A stretch of 6,715 bases of DNA from Ruminococcus flavefaciens (GTDB lineage Bacteria; Bacillota; Clostridia; Oscillospirales; Ruminococcaceae), in NCBI GenBank assembly GCA_902796705.1, contig CADBQF010000038.1, forward strand, positions 1 through 6,715, given 5' to 3'. A model generated the notes under the pieces. It ran no database searches, was not told the origin of the DNA, and saw nothing but the letters and a program-made list of their open reading frames with translations. Below are positions 1 to 6,232 of the stretch, in pieces; within the stretch, counting starts at the first letter, position 1, and every line of letters begins with the position of its first letter. A program made the translations under genes and the position numbers.

Positions 1-1545
1 ATCACTGTAGTAGTTGAACAGCCGATGTATGTCAAGACCGCTATCAATGACAGAGATATCGACAGGGTGAATGAATGGCTGCCTGACGTTTACATCAATC
101 AAAAGAAAAACGGCTATATCCCGAATGTCCTCACGGACAACGGACATTTCCACCCGTATCATATCAACGTAGGCGATACACTGACTGTATATTCCCCGAT
201 ACTTGAAGGTCAGAACCTTTCGCTCGCTGCACAGCGTCTTAACCTGGAGTGTGAACCGACTGGCTCATGGGGCGACAACAGTTGGTACGACAGATACACA
301 TTCGTAAGCACATCAGACAACGACCTGCTCCAGGTAAGCACAGCAGCAGGCCCTGCCGGAACGGTGGCTGCTTCATATACAGCTACTCAGGAGGGATATG
401 CACAGATACTCGTTGTTGACGGCACGGATGTAATACGTACAATGTATGTCCAGATAGGAAATCCGCTCGGCAAGATACTCGACCATGCCGATATCGAGAT
501 AGCCGACGGCGGTAAATATACTTCTTCAAAGATAAAAAGAGAAGTTGACGGCACGATCAGAAAGACTGTCACTGTATACAAGTCATACGTCAGCGACGTT
601 AATTCATGTGTACTCTACAGCAAGGACGATCCCACACAGCCGTGTCAGTTCTACCGTGATCCCGGTCAGCCGTATGCTGCATCGGATAACGTGACCGGCT
701 ACAAGCATGAAAACTACTGGACAGATCCGAGGATAGCCCCCGGCGAACCTCAGTATGAGCTTACTTCAAAGTACAAGAAGAACGAAGCCGGTGAATATAC
801 CTACTGGAGTCCTATAAAATTCTACTACGACGATGTAGATCACGCTGTATTCGATGTACAGCTCGAACTCGAACCGTTGCAGCAGCTCTCATATGTCAAG
901 AACGGCAATGACTGGGTACTCGAAGGAACGACCGATCTTTCATCGCAGCCAAGAACACATATCGATTCATCGATATTCTATATGGGACATCAGGACGTTA
1001 TCGACGCATTCAACAAGTGTCCTAACCACACCGGACTTGACTTCACGATAACTGCCGCATCAGCTCTCATTGAGCTTGAAGTGACAAAGACAATGCCGGG
1101 AAGAACGCTCCAGGAGGGAGATTTCACCTTTGAAGTCGTCGAGAAGATAGATGAAGATAATTACAAGGTCATTTCAACAGCTGCGAACGACGCTGACGGT
1201 ATCGTATCATTTAAAGGCATACACTTTGAGAAAGCCGGAGAATACACATACTATATCCGTGAGGTAAATGACGGAAAATTCGACAATGTAGTGTACAGCG
1301 ATGAAACACTTGAAATGAAAGTCAGTGTACACGTCGATCAGCAGTCCGGAGAGATCTTCGCTGAGATCATGGATCCGGAAGAAATGATACTGGAGATCAA
1401 TAACCTCCGCAAATACACCCTCCCCGAAACAGGAGGCACAGGAACAGTTCCGTATACGATATTCGGAACGACAATGATAATAACCGCATCTACGCTGTAT
1501 TTAAGGAAACGCAGAAAGCTTTCCGCATCAGACAGAAGCGAATAA
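1..1545 (+). CDS. LPxTG-anchored surface protein, likely tip or ancillary pilin (5' truncated by window)
   Basis: The reading frame is open from base 1, and no ribosome binding site precedes the ATG at 25, so the true start lies upstream. Residues below are counted from that ATG (506 residues to the stop). The C-terminus is a full sorting signal: LPETG at 466-470, a hydrophobic stretch at about 475-493 and an RKRRK tail, so the protein should be secreted and joined by a sortase to the pilus or cell wall. Residues about 347-462 read as a Spy0128/FctA-type pilin isopeptide domain: Lys355 in EVTKTMPG, the conserved AANDADG turn, Glu413 in YYIREV, and Asn459/460 just before the sorting signal as the likely bond partner. 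The first ~340 residues are rich in Tyr, Asp and Asn. They include an Ig-like stretch (about 50-145), and the rest is not recognisable. Being first in the operon and having no evident pilin-motif lysine in the visible part fits a tip adhesin; this is an inference. No ligand can be assigned. Confidence 0.85.
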   Translation: MTVVVEQPMYVKTAINDRDIDRVNEWLPDVYINQKKNGYIPNVLTDNGHFHPYHINVGDTLTVYSPILEGQNLSLAAQRLNLECEPTGSWGDNSWYDRYTFVSTSDNDLLQVSTAAGPAGTVAASYTATQEGYAQILVVDGTDVIRTMYVQIGNPLGKILDHADIEIADGGKYTSSKIKREVDGTIRKTVTVYKSYVSDVNSCVLYSKDDPTQPCQFYRDPGQPYAASDNVTGYKHENYWTDPRIAPGEPQYELTSKYKKNEAGEYTYWSPIKFYYDDVDHAVFDVQLELEPLQQLSYVKNGNDWVLEGTTDLSSQPRTHIDSSIFYMGHQDVIDAFNKCPNHTGLDFTITAASALIELEVTKTMPGRTLQEGDFTFEVVEKIDEDNYKVISTAANDADGIVSFKGIHFEKAGEYTYYIREVNDGKFDNVVYSDETLEMKVSVHVDQQSGEIFAEIMDPEEMILEINNLRKYTLPETGGTGTVPYTIFGTTMIITASTLYLRKRRKLSASDRSE

Positions 1546-1563
1546 CGAATTATAATTTATGGC

Positions 1564-1570
1564 GAAAGGA
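1564..1570 (+). promoter_or_regulatory. Ribosome binding site of shaft pilin (decides start)
   Basis: GAAAGGA lies 9 nt before the ATG at 1580. The frame-compatible ATG at 1559 lies upstream of this site and has only AT-rich sequence before it, so 1580 is the better start. Confidence 0.75.
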
Positions 1571-1579
1571 ATCAGATTT

Positions 1580-3586
1580 ATGAAAAACAATAGAAAAATG
1601 AGAAGATTCAGCTCACTTGCACTTGCAGCAGCAATGGCAGCATTCTCCGGAATGTCTCTCCTCGTTCCCACAGCAGTTTCCGCTGAGGGCGAAACTACCC
1701 ACACAGTAACTATCAGCAACGGCGGTAAGGACGAAGCTGCACACACGTACACAGCATACCAGATCTTCAAGGGCGAACTCGAAGACGGCGTTCTCAAGAA
1801 CATCACATGGGGTTCAGGCATCGGTGAAGCAAATGCAGATTCCGTTTACTCCGCACTCAGTGATGCTTTCGGCAAGGACTTTGCGTCTATCGACGACGTT
1901 CTCAGCTTCCTCACACAGCAGGAGAACGATTCCGAGGTGATGATGAAGTTCGCAAAGGTGATCGCCGGCTGTGTTACAGGCTCAGGCGTAGGCACAGTAA
2001 CAGTAACAGGCAACAACTCAGGCACTATCTCAGGTCTTACAGACGGTTACTACCTCTTTGCAGAAGACGATTCTGATGCACTCAACAAGACTGATGCAGC
2101 CTACTCCAGATTCATACTCAAAGTAGAGGGCGGAAACCTCAATGTTACAGCCAAGAAGGACGTTCCGAGCATCACAAAGAAGATCGATCAGGGCAGCGGC
2201 GTTGAAGCTAACGTTGCAAGCATCGGTGATACAGTACCCTATATCCTCAACACAAAAGTTCCCGATATGAAGGGCTACGAAAGATACTACTTCGTTGTGA
2301 ACGATACAATGGCATCAGGACTCGACTTCGATGCTTCATCTGTAACAGCTACCATAGGCGATCCTGATAACGGCGGCATAACGCTCACACCCGGTAACGG
2401 TCTCGAAGTCCAGACAGGCGAAGATGCTGACGGCTACACATTCCAGATCGTATTCGATAACTTCATTCAGTACAAGTACAACGAGTTTGTTGAAGACGCA
2501 GCCGGCACATACTACAAGCTCGCTGACGGCTCCTACACAACAACAGCTCCCGCAGATGCAGCAGAAAAGCTCTACGACGATGTAACCGTCAAGTACATCA
2601 AAGGTGACGATGACAAATACATAGTAGACGAGGACGGTACATACTACAGACTCGCTGACGGTACATACACAAATGTATCTCCTGAAAATCCTGCCGGACT
2701 TTACGACAGCACCACAACAAAGTATTCAACTGACTTTTCAAGAAACGACATCGTCATCAAGTACGATGCTGTCCTCAACGAAAAAGCCGACAGAACGACA
2801 GCAGGCAACGAGAATACCGTGAACCTCACATTCTCCAACAACCCGAATCACGAGTATAACGGAGATAACGAGCCAAGTGATAATGAAAAGACCGACGGCA
2901 ACGTTGTCGGTCAGACTCCTGACTCCAACACAAAGACATACACCACAGGCATCAAGGTAGTAAAGATCGATGCAAAGACAGGCGAGAGACTTAAAAACGC
3001 AGAGTTCACTCTCGAAGGTGCAGGCGTGAACAAGGTCGTTTACAGATCAAAGAACACATTCACAGCAGCAGAAGACGGCACATACTACAAGCTCAAGAAC
3101 GGTACTTACACCGACGAAGCTCCTACAGCCGAAACAAAAAAGTACTACGAATCAACTACTACAAAGTACACGCTCGAATTTGAAGAATCGGCAAAGGACA
3201 AGACAACTTCCGGCGGCAAAAACACCGTTTCTTTCCTCACAGATGATGCAGGTCTTGCAACATTCTCCGGACTCGGTGCAGGTACATACACACTGAGCGA
3301 GACAGCAGCTCCTTCCGGATATAATCCGCTCGGTGAAGATATCACATTCACACTCGAAGCAGAGCCTACACTCAACGGCCCCGGCTGGAAGCTCAACGGC
3401 GAAGATGTATCTCCTGACGGCGAACTCTTTATCAAGGAATTCGTTGTAGAGAACAACAAGGGCGTAACTCTCCCCGGCACCGGCGGCATGGGTACTACAG
3501 TATTCTATATTGTCGGCGGCTCTCTCATAGCAGGAGCAGGCGTTCTCTTCATCACAAAGAAGAGAATGAACATCAAGGAAAAGTAA
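1580..3586 (+). CDS. Major (shaft) pilin, isopeptide-forming fimbrial protein with LPGTG
   Basis: A 668-residue protein exported by a Sec signal peptide (KNNRKMRR n-region, hydrophobic core to about 30, likely cleavage after AVSA at 35). Domains in order: an N-terminal domain (about 36-190); a D2 fimbrial isopeptide domain (about 195-425) with Lys200/201 in ITKKID, acidic Glu401 in VLNEKA and Asn420 in FSNNP; a Cna-B/SpaA-like D3 domain (about 458-627) with Lys462 in VVKID, Glu574 in LSETAAPSGY and Asn625 in VENNKG. It ends with LPGTG at 631-635, a membrane segment and KKRMNIKEK. The lysine expected to accept the neighbouring subunit is Lys192 or Lys193 in NVTAKKDVP, where classical pilins have YPK. 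The residue roles follow from the pilin families and were not tested here. Odd feature: three copies of a ~39-residue Tyr-rich module interrupt D2 (two copies) and D3 (one copy). The gene follows the first by 34 nt and precedes the class C sortase that should polymerise it. Confidence 0.9.
   Translation: MKNNRKMRRFSSLALAAAMAAFSGMSLLVPTAVSAEGETTHTVTISNGGKDEAAHTYTAYQIFKGELEDGVLKNITWGSGIGEANADSVYSALSDAFGKDFASIDDVLSFLTQQENDSEVMMKFAKVIAGCVTGSGVGTVTVTGNNSGTISGLTDGYYLFAEDDSDALNKTDAAYSRFILKVEGGNLNVTAKKDVPSITKKIDQGSGVEANVASIGDTVPYILNTKVPDMKGYERYYFVVNDTMASGLDFDASSVTATIGDPDNGGITLTPGNGLEVQTGEDADGYTFQIVFDNFIQYKYNEFVEDAAGTYYKLADGSYTTTAPADAAEKLYDDVTVKYIKGDDDKYIVDEDGTYYRLADGTYTNVSPENPAGLYDSTTTKYSTDFSRNDIVIKYDAVLNEKADRTTAGNENTVNLTFSNNPNHEYNGDNEPSDNEKTDGNVVGQTPDSNTKTYTTGIKVVKIDAKTGERLKNAEFTLEGAGVNKVVYRSKNTFTAAEDGTYYKLKNGTYTDEAPTAETKKYYESTTTKYTLEFEESAKDKTTSGGKNTVSFLTDDAGLATFSGLGAGTYTLSETAAPSGYNPLGEDITFTLEAEPTLNGPGWKLNGEDVSPDGELFIKEFVVENNKGVTLPGTGGMGTTVFYIVGGSLIAGAGVLFITKKRMNIKEK
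2480..2596 (+). repeat. Tyr-rich module copy 1, inserted in pilin domain D2
   Basis: Encodes residues 301-339 of the shaft pilin. The core is GTYYKLADGSYT, followed by a Pro, then LYDD and KY. It sits between the D2 strand ending in QIVFDNF and the strand IVIKYDAVLN, which are normally close together in this family. It shares the 18-nt stretch GGCACATACTACAAGCTC exactly with copy 3. Confidence 0.8.
2612..2725 (+). repeat. Tyr-rich module copy 2, tandem to copy 1 in domain D2
   Basis: Encodes residues 345-382: DEDGTYYRLADGTYT, then SPENPAG, LYDSTTTKY. It follows copy 1 after a five-residue acidic linker (IKGDD) and aligns with copies 1 and 3 with a single one-residue gap. Confidence 0.8.
3053..3169 (+). 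repeat. Tyr-rich module copy 3, inserted in pilin domain D3
   Basis: Encodes residues 492-530: AEDGTYYKLKNGTYT, then EAP, KKYYESTTTKY. It interrupts the Cna-B-like domain after AEFTLEGAGVNKVVY and before the strand that leads to DDAGLATFSGLGAGTYTL. The same module therefore occurs in two different host domains. Confidence 0.8.
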
Positions 3587-3624
3587 TATTACCTGATAAG
3601 ATATGTAACTCAAAGCGGCAGAAA

Positions 3625-3644
3625 GGGGCGGCATCTGCTGCCCC
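3625..3644 (+). promoter_or_regulatory. GC-rich hairpin between shaft pilin and sortase genes
   Basis: GGGGCGGC (3625-3632) pairs with GCTGCCCC (3637-3644) around the loop ATCT, giving 8 bp with one G-U pair. No T-run follows, so it is not a standard intrinsic terminator. The right arm can pair instead with sequence at the sortase ribosome binding site: CTGCTGC (3635-3641) with GCAGCAG (3661-3667), or CCCCCT (3641-3646) with AGGGGG (3666-3671). It may lower sortase output relative to pilin, or mark an mRNA processing or stability point. This is inferred from sequence only. Confidence 0.5.
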
Positions 3645-3665
3645 CTCAGCCGGAATTATTGCAGC

Positions 3666-3672
3666 AGGGGGA
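3666..3672 (+). promoter_or_regulatory. Ribosome binding site of class C sortase
   Basis: AGGGGGA lies 5 nt before the ATG at 3678. Its G-run can be covered by the upstream C-run at 3641-3646, so access may depend on which hairpin forms. Confidence 0.6.
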
Positions 3673-3677
3673 ATCCA

Positions 3678-4541
3678 ATGAAGAGGCATTTGTCCACGAT
3701 AATTATACTTGCAATGTTCATCGTTGGATTGTCCGTACTGCTATACCCGGCGATAAGTGAGTACATCAACTCACGCCATGCTTCAAAGGTCATAGCGATG
3801 CACAACGAAGCTGTCGAAAAGGCGGCAAAAGAGGAACTCGACCAGCTATGGCACGATGCCACGGACTACAACAAGCGGCTCGCCAATGATCCGGGTGCAT
3901 TCTTCGCTCCCGAACGCATCAAAGGCTATGACAAGCTTCTCGATATCTCCGGAGCAGGCATCATGGGATATATCGACATCGACCGCATCAAAGCCGAACT
4001 TCCCATATATCACGGCACGGACAAGGGCGTTTTGCAGATAGGTGTCGGACACCTCGAAGGCACGAGCCTTCCCGTCGGCGGAGAGAGTACACACTGCGTC
4101 CTCTCCGGTCACAGAGGTCTTCCGAGTGCAAAGCTCTTCACCGACCTCGACGAACTGAGGATAGATGATATCTTCACTCTCACCATTCTCGACAGAAAAC
4201 TCACCTACAGGGTAGACCAGATAAAGACCGTAAAACCGGAGGAAACTGCCGACTTGCAGATCGTCCCCGGAAAAGATTACTGCACCCTGCTCACCTGCAC
4301 TCCCTACGGTATAAATACACACCGTCTGCTCGTGCGTGGAGTGAGAGTTGACACCGAAACAGAAAAGGCAGGCATTTTCGTTCCTAACGAGGCGTTCCTG
4401 ATCGATCCGCTCATCGTGACACCTATAGCAGCTATACCAATGCTTGCGGTGCTTCTCACGATAGTTTTCATCAGCGACACCCGGAAGAAAAAGGCTTCCA
4501 ATGCCGCATCAAAGGAGGAGAAAGACACAAATGAGGATTAA
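3678..4541 (+). CDS. Class C sortase (pilin polymerase)
   Basis: A 287-residue membrane-bound transpeptidase of the usual class C size. It has an N-terminal membrane segment (about 6-30), a catalytic domain (about 95-225) and the C-terminal membrane segment typical of class C (about 244-265), followed by a charged tail RKKK...KEEKDTNED. Family blocks are intact: MGYIDID, LPIYHGT, GVGHLEGTSLPVGG, LSGHRGLP with catalytic His145, and LLTCTPYGINTHRLLVRG with catalytic Cys207 and Arg216. The region where class C enzymes carry the autoinhibitory lid (Asp-Pro-aromatic) reads D71-P72-G-A-F-F, so the aromatic residue is not directly after the proline. Expected job: cleave LPGTG of the shaft pilin between Thr and Gly and join Thr to a lysine of the next subunit; it probably also adds the LPETG protein. 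The next gene starts inside its last codons, so the two are translationally coupled. Confidence 0.95.
   Translation: MKRHLSTIIILAMFIVGLSVLLYPAISEYINSRHASKVIAMHNEAVEKAAKEELDQLWHDATDYNKRLANDPGAFFAPERIKGYDKLLDISGAGIMGYIDIDRIKAELPIYHGTDKGVLQIGVGHLEGTSLPVGGESTHCVLSGHRGLPSAKLFTDLDELRIDDIFTLTILDRKLTYRVDQIKTVKPEETADLQIVPGKDYCTLLTCTPYGINTHRLLVRGVRVDTETEKAGIFVPNEAFLIDPLIVTPIAAIPMLAVLLTIVFISDTRKKKASNAASKEEKDTNED
4511..4518 (+). promoter_or_regulatory. Ribosome binding site of pilin-sortase fusion gene (decides start)
   Basis: AAAGGAGG lies inside the end of the class C sortase gene, 12 nt before the ATG at 4531. The in-frame ATG at 4501 lies upstream of this site and would put MPHQRRRKTQ ahead of a normal signal peptide, so 4531 is preferred. 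The spacing is somewhat long. Confidence 0.65.
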
Positions 4542-6126
4542 ACAGCTCATACTTTGCATGGTGACAGCGTTCTTTGCCCTCGCCATGTGCGGAGTGAAAG
4601 CTTCTGCTGAAGTGACCGGCGGCTTCGATCCCGGTGCATCATGCAGTCTGACGCTCCATATAGAAAATGAATCCGGAGAAACATGGGCGGCTGACGGAGC
4701 GGAGATAACGCTCTACAAAGCCGCAGAGACCGGCTGGAACGGCACCGGGGCGGAATATACCTGTACAGAGGGTTTCAGCAGCTTCACCGAAACTATCGAT
4801 ATCTACTCAAATGAACAGGCAGCCGCTCTCGCCAATATCGCAAAGACGAACAACGTCAGCGGAACTACAGTCAAAGCCGACAGACAGGGAGTTATCCCGT
4901 TCACAGACCTCACTCCCGGCCTCTATCTCGTAGTTGAGACTGACCACGCCGAGAATACGGAGAGTTTCCGGCCTTTCATGGTACCCGTTCCGTTCATGGA
5001 CAACGGAAAATGGCTCTATGACGTAGATGCCGATCCCAAGCTCTTCCCCGCCGCCGACGACAGCAAGGACGAAGTCGTCGATATAAGCGTACTGAAACAG
5101 TGGTCGGACGACGGAGTGAACAGACCTTCAAGCGTTACCGTCCGCCTGCTCAACAGCAAAGGCGTGTTCGATACGGTAACTCTCGACAGCTCGAACGACT
5201 GGAAACACACATGGAAACAGCTCGACAGCAAAGAGACATGGAGCGTGCAGGAAGTCGATATCCCTGCCGGCTATACCGTGACTTACAAGCAGAACGAAAC
5301 TGCATTCACTGTGATAAATACAAAAAATCCCCCGCCTCCCGGAGAAAAACTCGTCCAGACCGGACAGCTCAAATGGCCTGTTCCCGTACTGACAGCCGTT
5401 GGTATGGCTCTTGTAATAATAGGCATTGTCCTCCGCAGATCAGGCAAAAGAGAAGAAATGAAGACTAAGCGTGAAAAAGCAGGCTTCGTCCTGATAGCTC
5501 TCGGAGTTTTCTGCATCGGTGCTGCAATGGGGGTATTCACCGGTCAGTATATGGACAGCCGCCGTGCCGGAAAGTCGGTGCAGAAACGGCTCGGATACGT
5601 CCGGGAATACATCGAAAAGGTACAGTCCGGAGAAGAGTCTGTTGTCATTCCCGGCAGCGGACAGAACGCAGACGCAGCCGTCAGCGAAGACGGTCAGCCC
5701 GTCCCCATGTACTCCGTCGATCCGGAAACAGCAATGCCGCTGGCGGTGATAAACGGCGATACCTACATCGGTATCCTCTCTCTCCCCTCCCTCGGACTTG
5801 AAATGCCCGTAACGAGCATATGCACCCTCGATTCCCTCAGATACACCGTCGGCAGATATTACGGCTCAGCCCGTACAGGAGATCTCGTCATCGCCGGCCA
5901 TAACTACCAGAGCGGCTTCGGAAAACTCCGCCAGCTCTCCATAGGTCAGCAGATATCCTTCACCGAAATGGACGGAACGCTCCACACCTACACCGTGCAG
6001 GAACTCGAAGTAGTCGATCCTGAAAGCATTCCCTACATGATACAGAGCGACTGGGCATTGTCCCTCTACACCTGCACCTATTCCGGCAAACAACGATTCA
6101 CAGTCAGATGCAGTGAAAACCCGTAA
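4531..6126 (+). CDS. Basal-pilin-like protein fused in frame to a C-terminal sortase
   Basis: A 531-residue protein with two normally separate parts. Part one: signal peptide (cleavage after ASA, 26); a pilin domain (about 27-175) ending in a classical pilin motif, WLYDVDADPK, with Trp161 and nucleophile Lys170; a Cna-B-like domain (about 183-265) with Lys189, Glu241 in SVQEVDIPAGY and Asn263 in FTVINTKN; a PPPP tail (267-270); sorting signal LVQTG (274-278), membrane segment (about 282-301) and RRSGKR. Part two begins at Met310, a natural-looking sortase start: MKTKREK, a second membrane segment (about 317-337), a linker, and a sortase domain (about 404-529) with His457 in VIAGHNYQS, Cys515 in LYTCTYSG and Arg522. 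The frame is continuous with no stop between the parts. The pilin motif and proline-rich tail suggest the basal subunit; the sortase probably anchors the pilus to the wall. Both roles are inferences. The gene overlaps the class C sortase gene by 11 nt. A lost stop codon in the assembly cannot be excluded. Confidence 0.9.
   Translation: MRIKQLILCMVTAFFALAMCGVKASAEVTGGFDPGASCSLTLHIENESGETWAADGAEITLYKAAETGWNGTGAEYTCTEGFSSFTETIDIYSNEQAAALANIAKTNNVSGTTVKADRQGVIPFTDLTPGLYLVVETDHAENTESFRPFMVPVPFMDNGKWLYDVDADPKLFPAADDSKDEVVDISVLKQWSDDGVNRPSSVTVRLLNSKGVFDTVTLDSSNDWKHTWKQLDSKETWSVQEVDIPAGYTVTYKQNETAFTVINTKNPPPPGEKLVQTGQLKWPVPVLTAVGMALVIIGIVLRRSGKREEMKTKREKAGFVLIALGVFCIGAAMGVFTGQYMDSRRAGKSVQKRLGYVREYIEKVQSGEESVVIPGSGQNADAAVSEDGQPVPMYSVDPETAMPLAVINGDTYIGILSLPSLGLEMPVTSICTLDSLRYTVGRYYGSARTGDLVIAGHNYQSGFGKLRQLSIGQQISFTEMDGTLHTYTVQELEVVDPESIPYMIQSDWALSLYTCTYSGKQRFTVRCSENP
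5350..5541 (+). other. Fusion junction: sorting signal, membrane hairpin and sortase N-terminus
   Basis: This stretch encodes LVQTG, a first hydrophobic helix, the strongly basic loop RRSGKREEMKTKREK and a second hydrophobic helix. By the positive-inside rule the loop is cytoplasmic, so the pilin part before it and the sortase part after it both lie outside the membrane. The ATG at 5458 (Met310) is where a free-standing sortase would start. The preceding AAAAGAGAAGAA is purine-rich but is only a weak ribosome binding site. Confidence 0.75.
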
Positions 6127-6140
6127 CTTACCCGAATATA

Positions 6141-6159
6141 TGCCGCTTTTGAAGCGGCA
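6141..6159 (+). other. Small inverted repeat after the pilus operon
   Basis: TGCCGCTT and AAGCGGCA form a perfect 8-bp stem around a three-base loop, 15 nt after the last stop codon of the operon. No T-run follows on either strand. It may contribute to the mRNA 3' end together with the larger hairpin next to it. Confidence 0.45.
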
Positions 6160-6164
6160 GTTCA

Positions 6165-6196
6165 TGGGGGAGCTTTTCCGAAGAAAGGCTCCCCCA
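6165..6196 (+). terminator. Strong hairpin in the convergent gap, possible 3' end without U-tract
   Basis: TGGGGGAGCTTTTC (6165-6178) pairs with GAAAGGCTCCCCCA (6183-6196), giving 14 bp with one G-U pair and a CGAA loop. Read on the minus strand the loop is UUCG closed by C-G, the exceptionally stable tetraloop. It lies between the end of the + operon (6126) and the end of the - gene (6233), where both need a 3' end. On the + strand it is followed by six A, and on the - strand by ATGAACTG, so a U-tract is missing in both directions. It may act as a terminator of a non-standard kind or as an RNA 3'-end stabiliser. Confidence 0.5.
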
Positions 6197-6232
6197 AAAA
6201 ACTATCCCAAAGTTCCACACGCTGACAGGTTC

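Noticed and set aside
649..660. QPCQFY in the first protein as a thioester-domain motif
   Set aside because: Thioester adhesin domains take Cys and Gln from separate motifs. No second matching Gln motif or fold pattern is visible around it.
1559..1579. ATG at 1559 as start of the shaft pilin
   Set aside because: There is no ribosome binding site before it, whereas GAAAGGA is correctly spaced before the ATG at 1580, which gives a normal signal peptide.
2480..3169. Tyr-rich modules as choline- or glucan-binding repeats
   Set aside because: GTYYKLADG only loosely resembles the WYYLxxDG pattern. The conserved Trp and the spacing are missing, and the copies sit inside pilin domains rather than in a terminal array.
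3152..3634. A Cys-rich 160-codon minus-strand frame
   Set aside because: It lies antisense to the 3' end of the shaft pilin. The cysteines and regular pattern come from the opposite-strand reading of its GCA/ACA-rich codons, and no start signal supports it.
3846..4322. A 158-codon minus-strand frame
   Set aside because: It is fully antisense to the conserved class C sortase catalytic core, whose motifs are intact, so it is a shadow frame.
4501..4530. ATG at 4501 as start of the fusion gene
   Set aside because: It lies upstream of the AAAGGAGG site and would add a basic 10-residue extension to a normal signal peptide.
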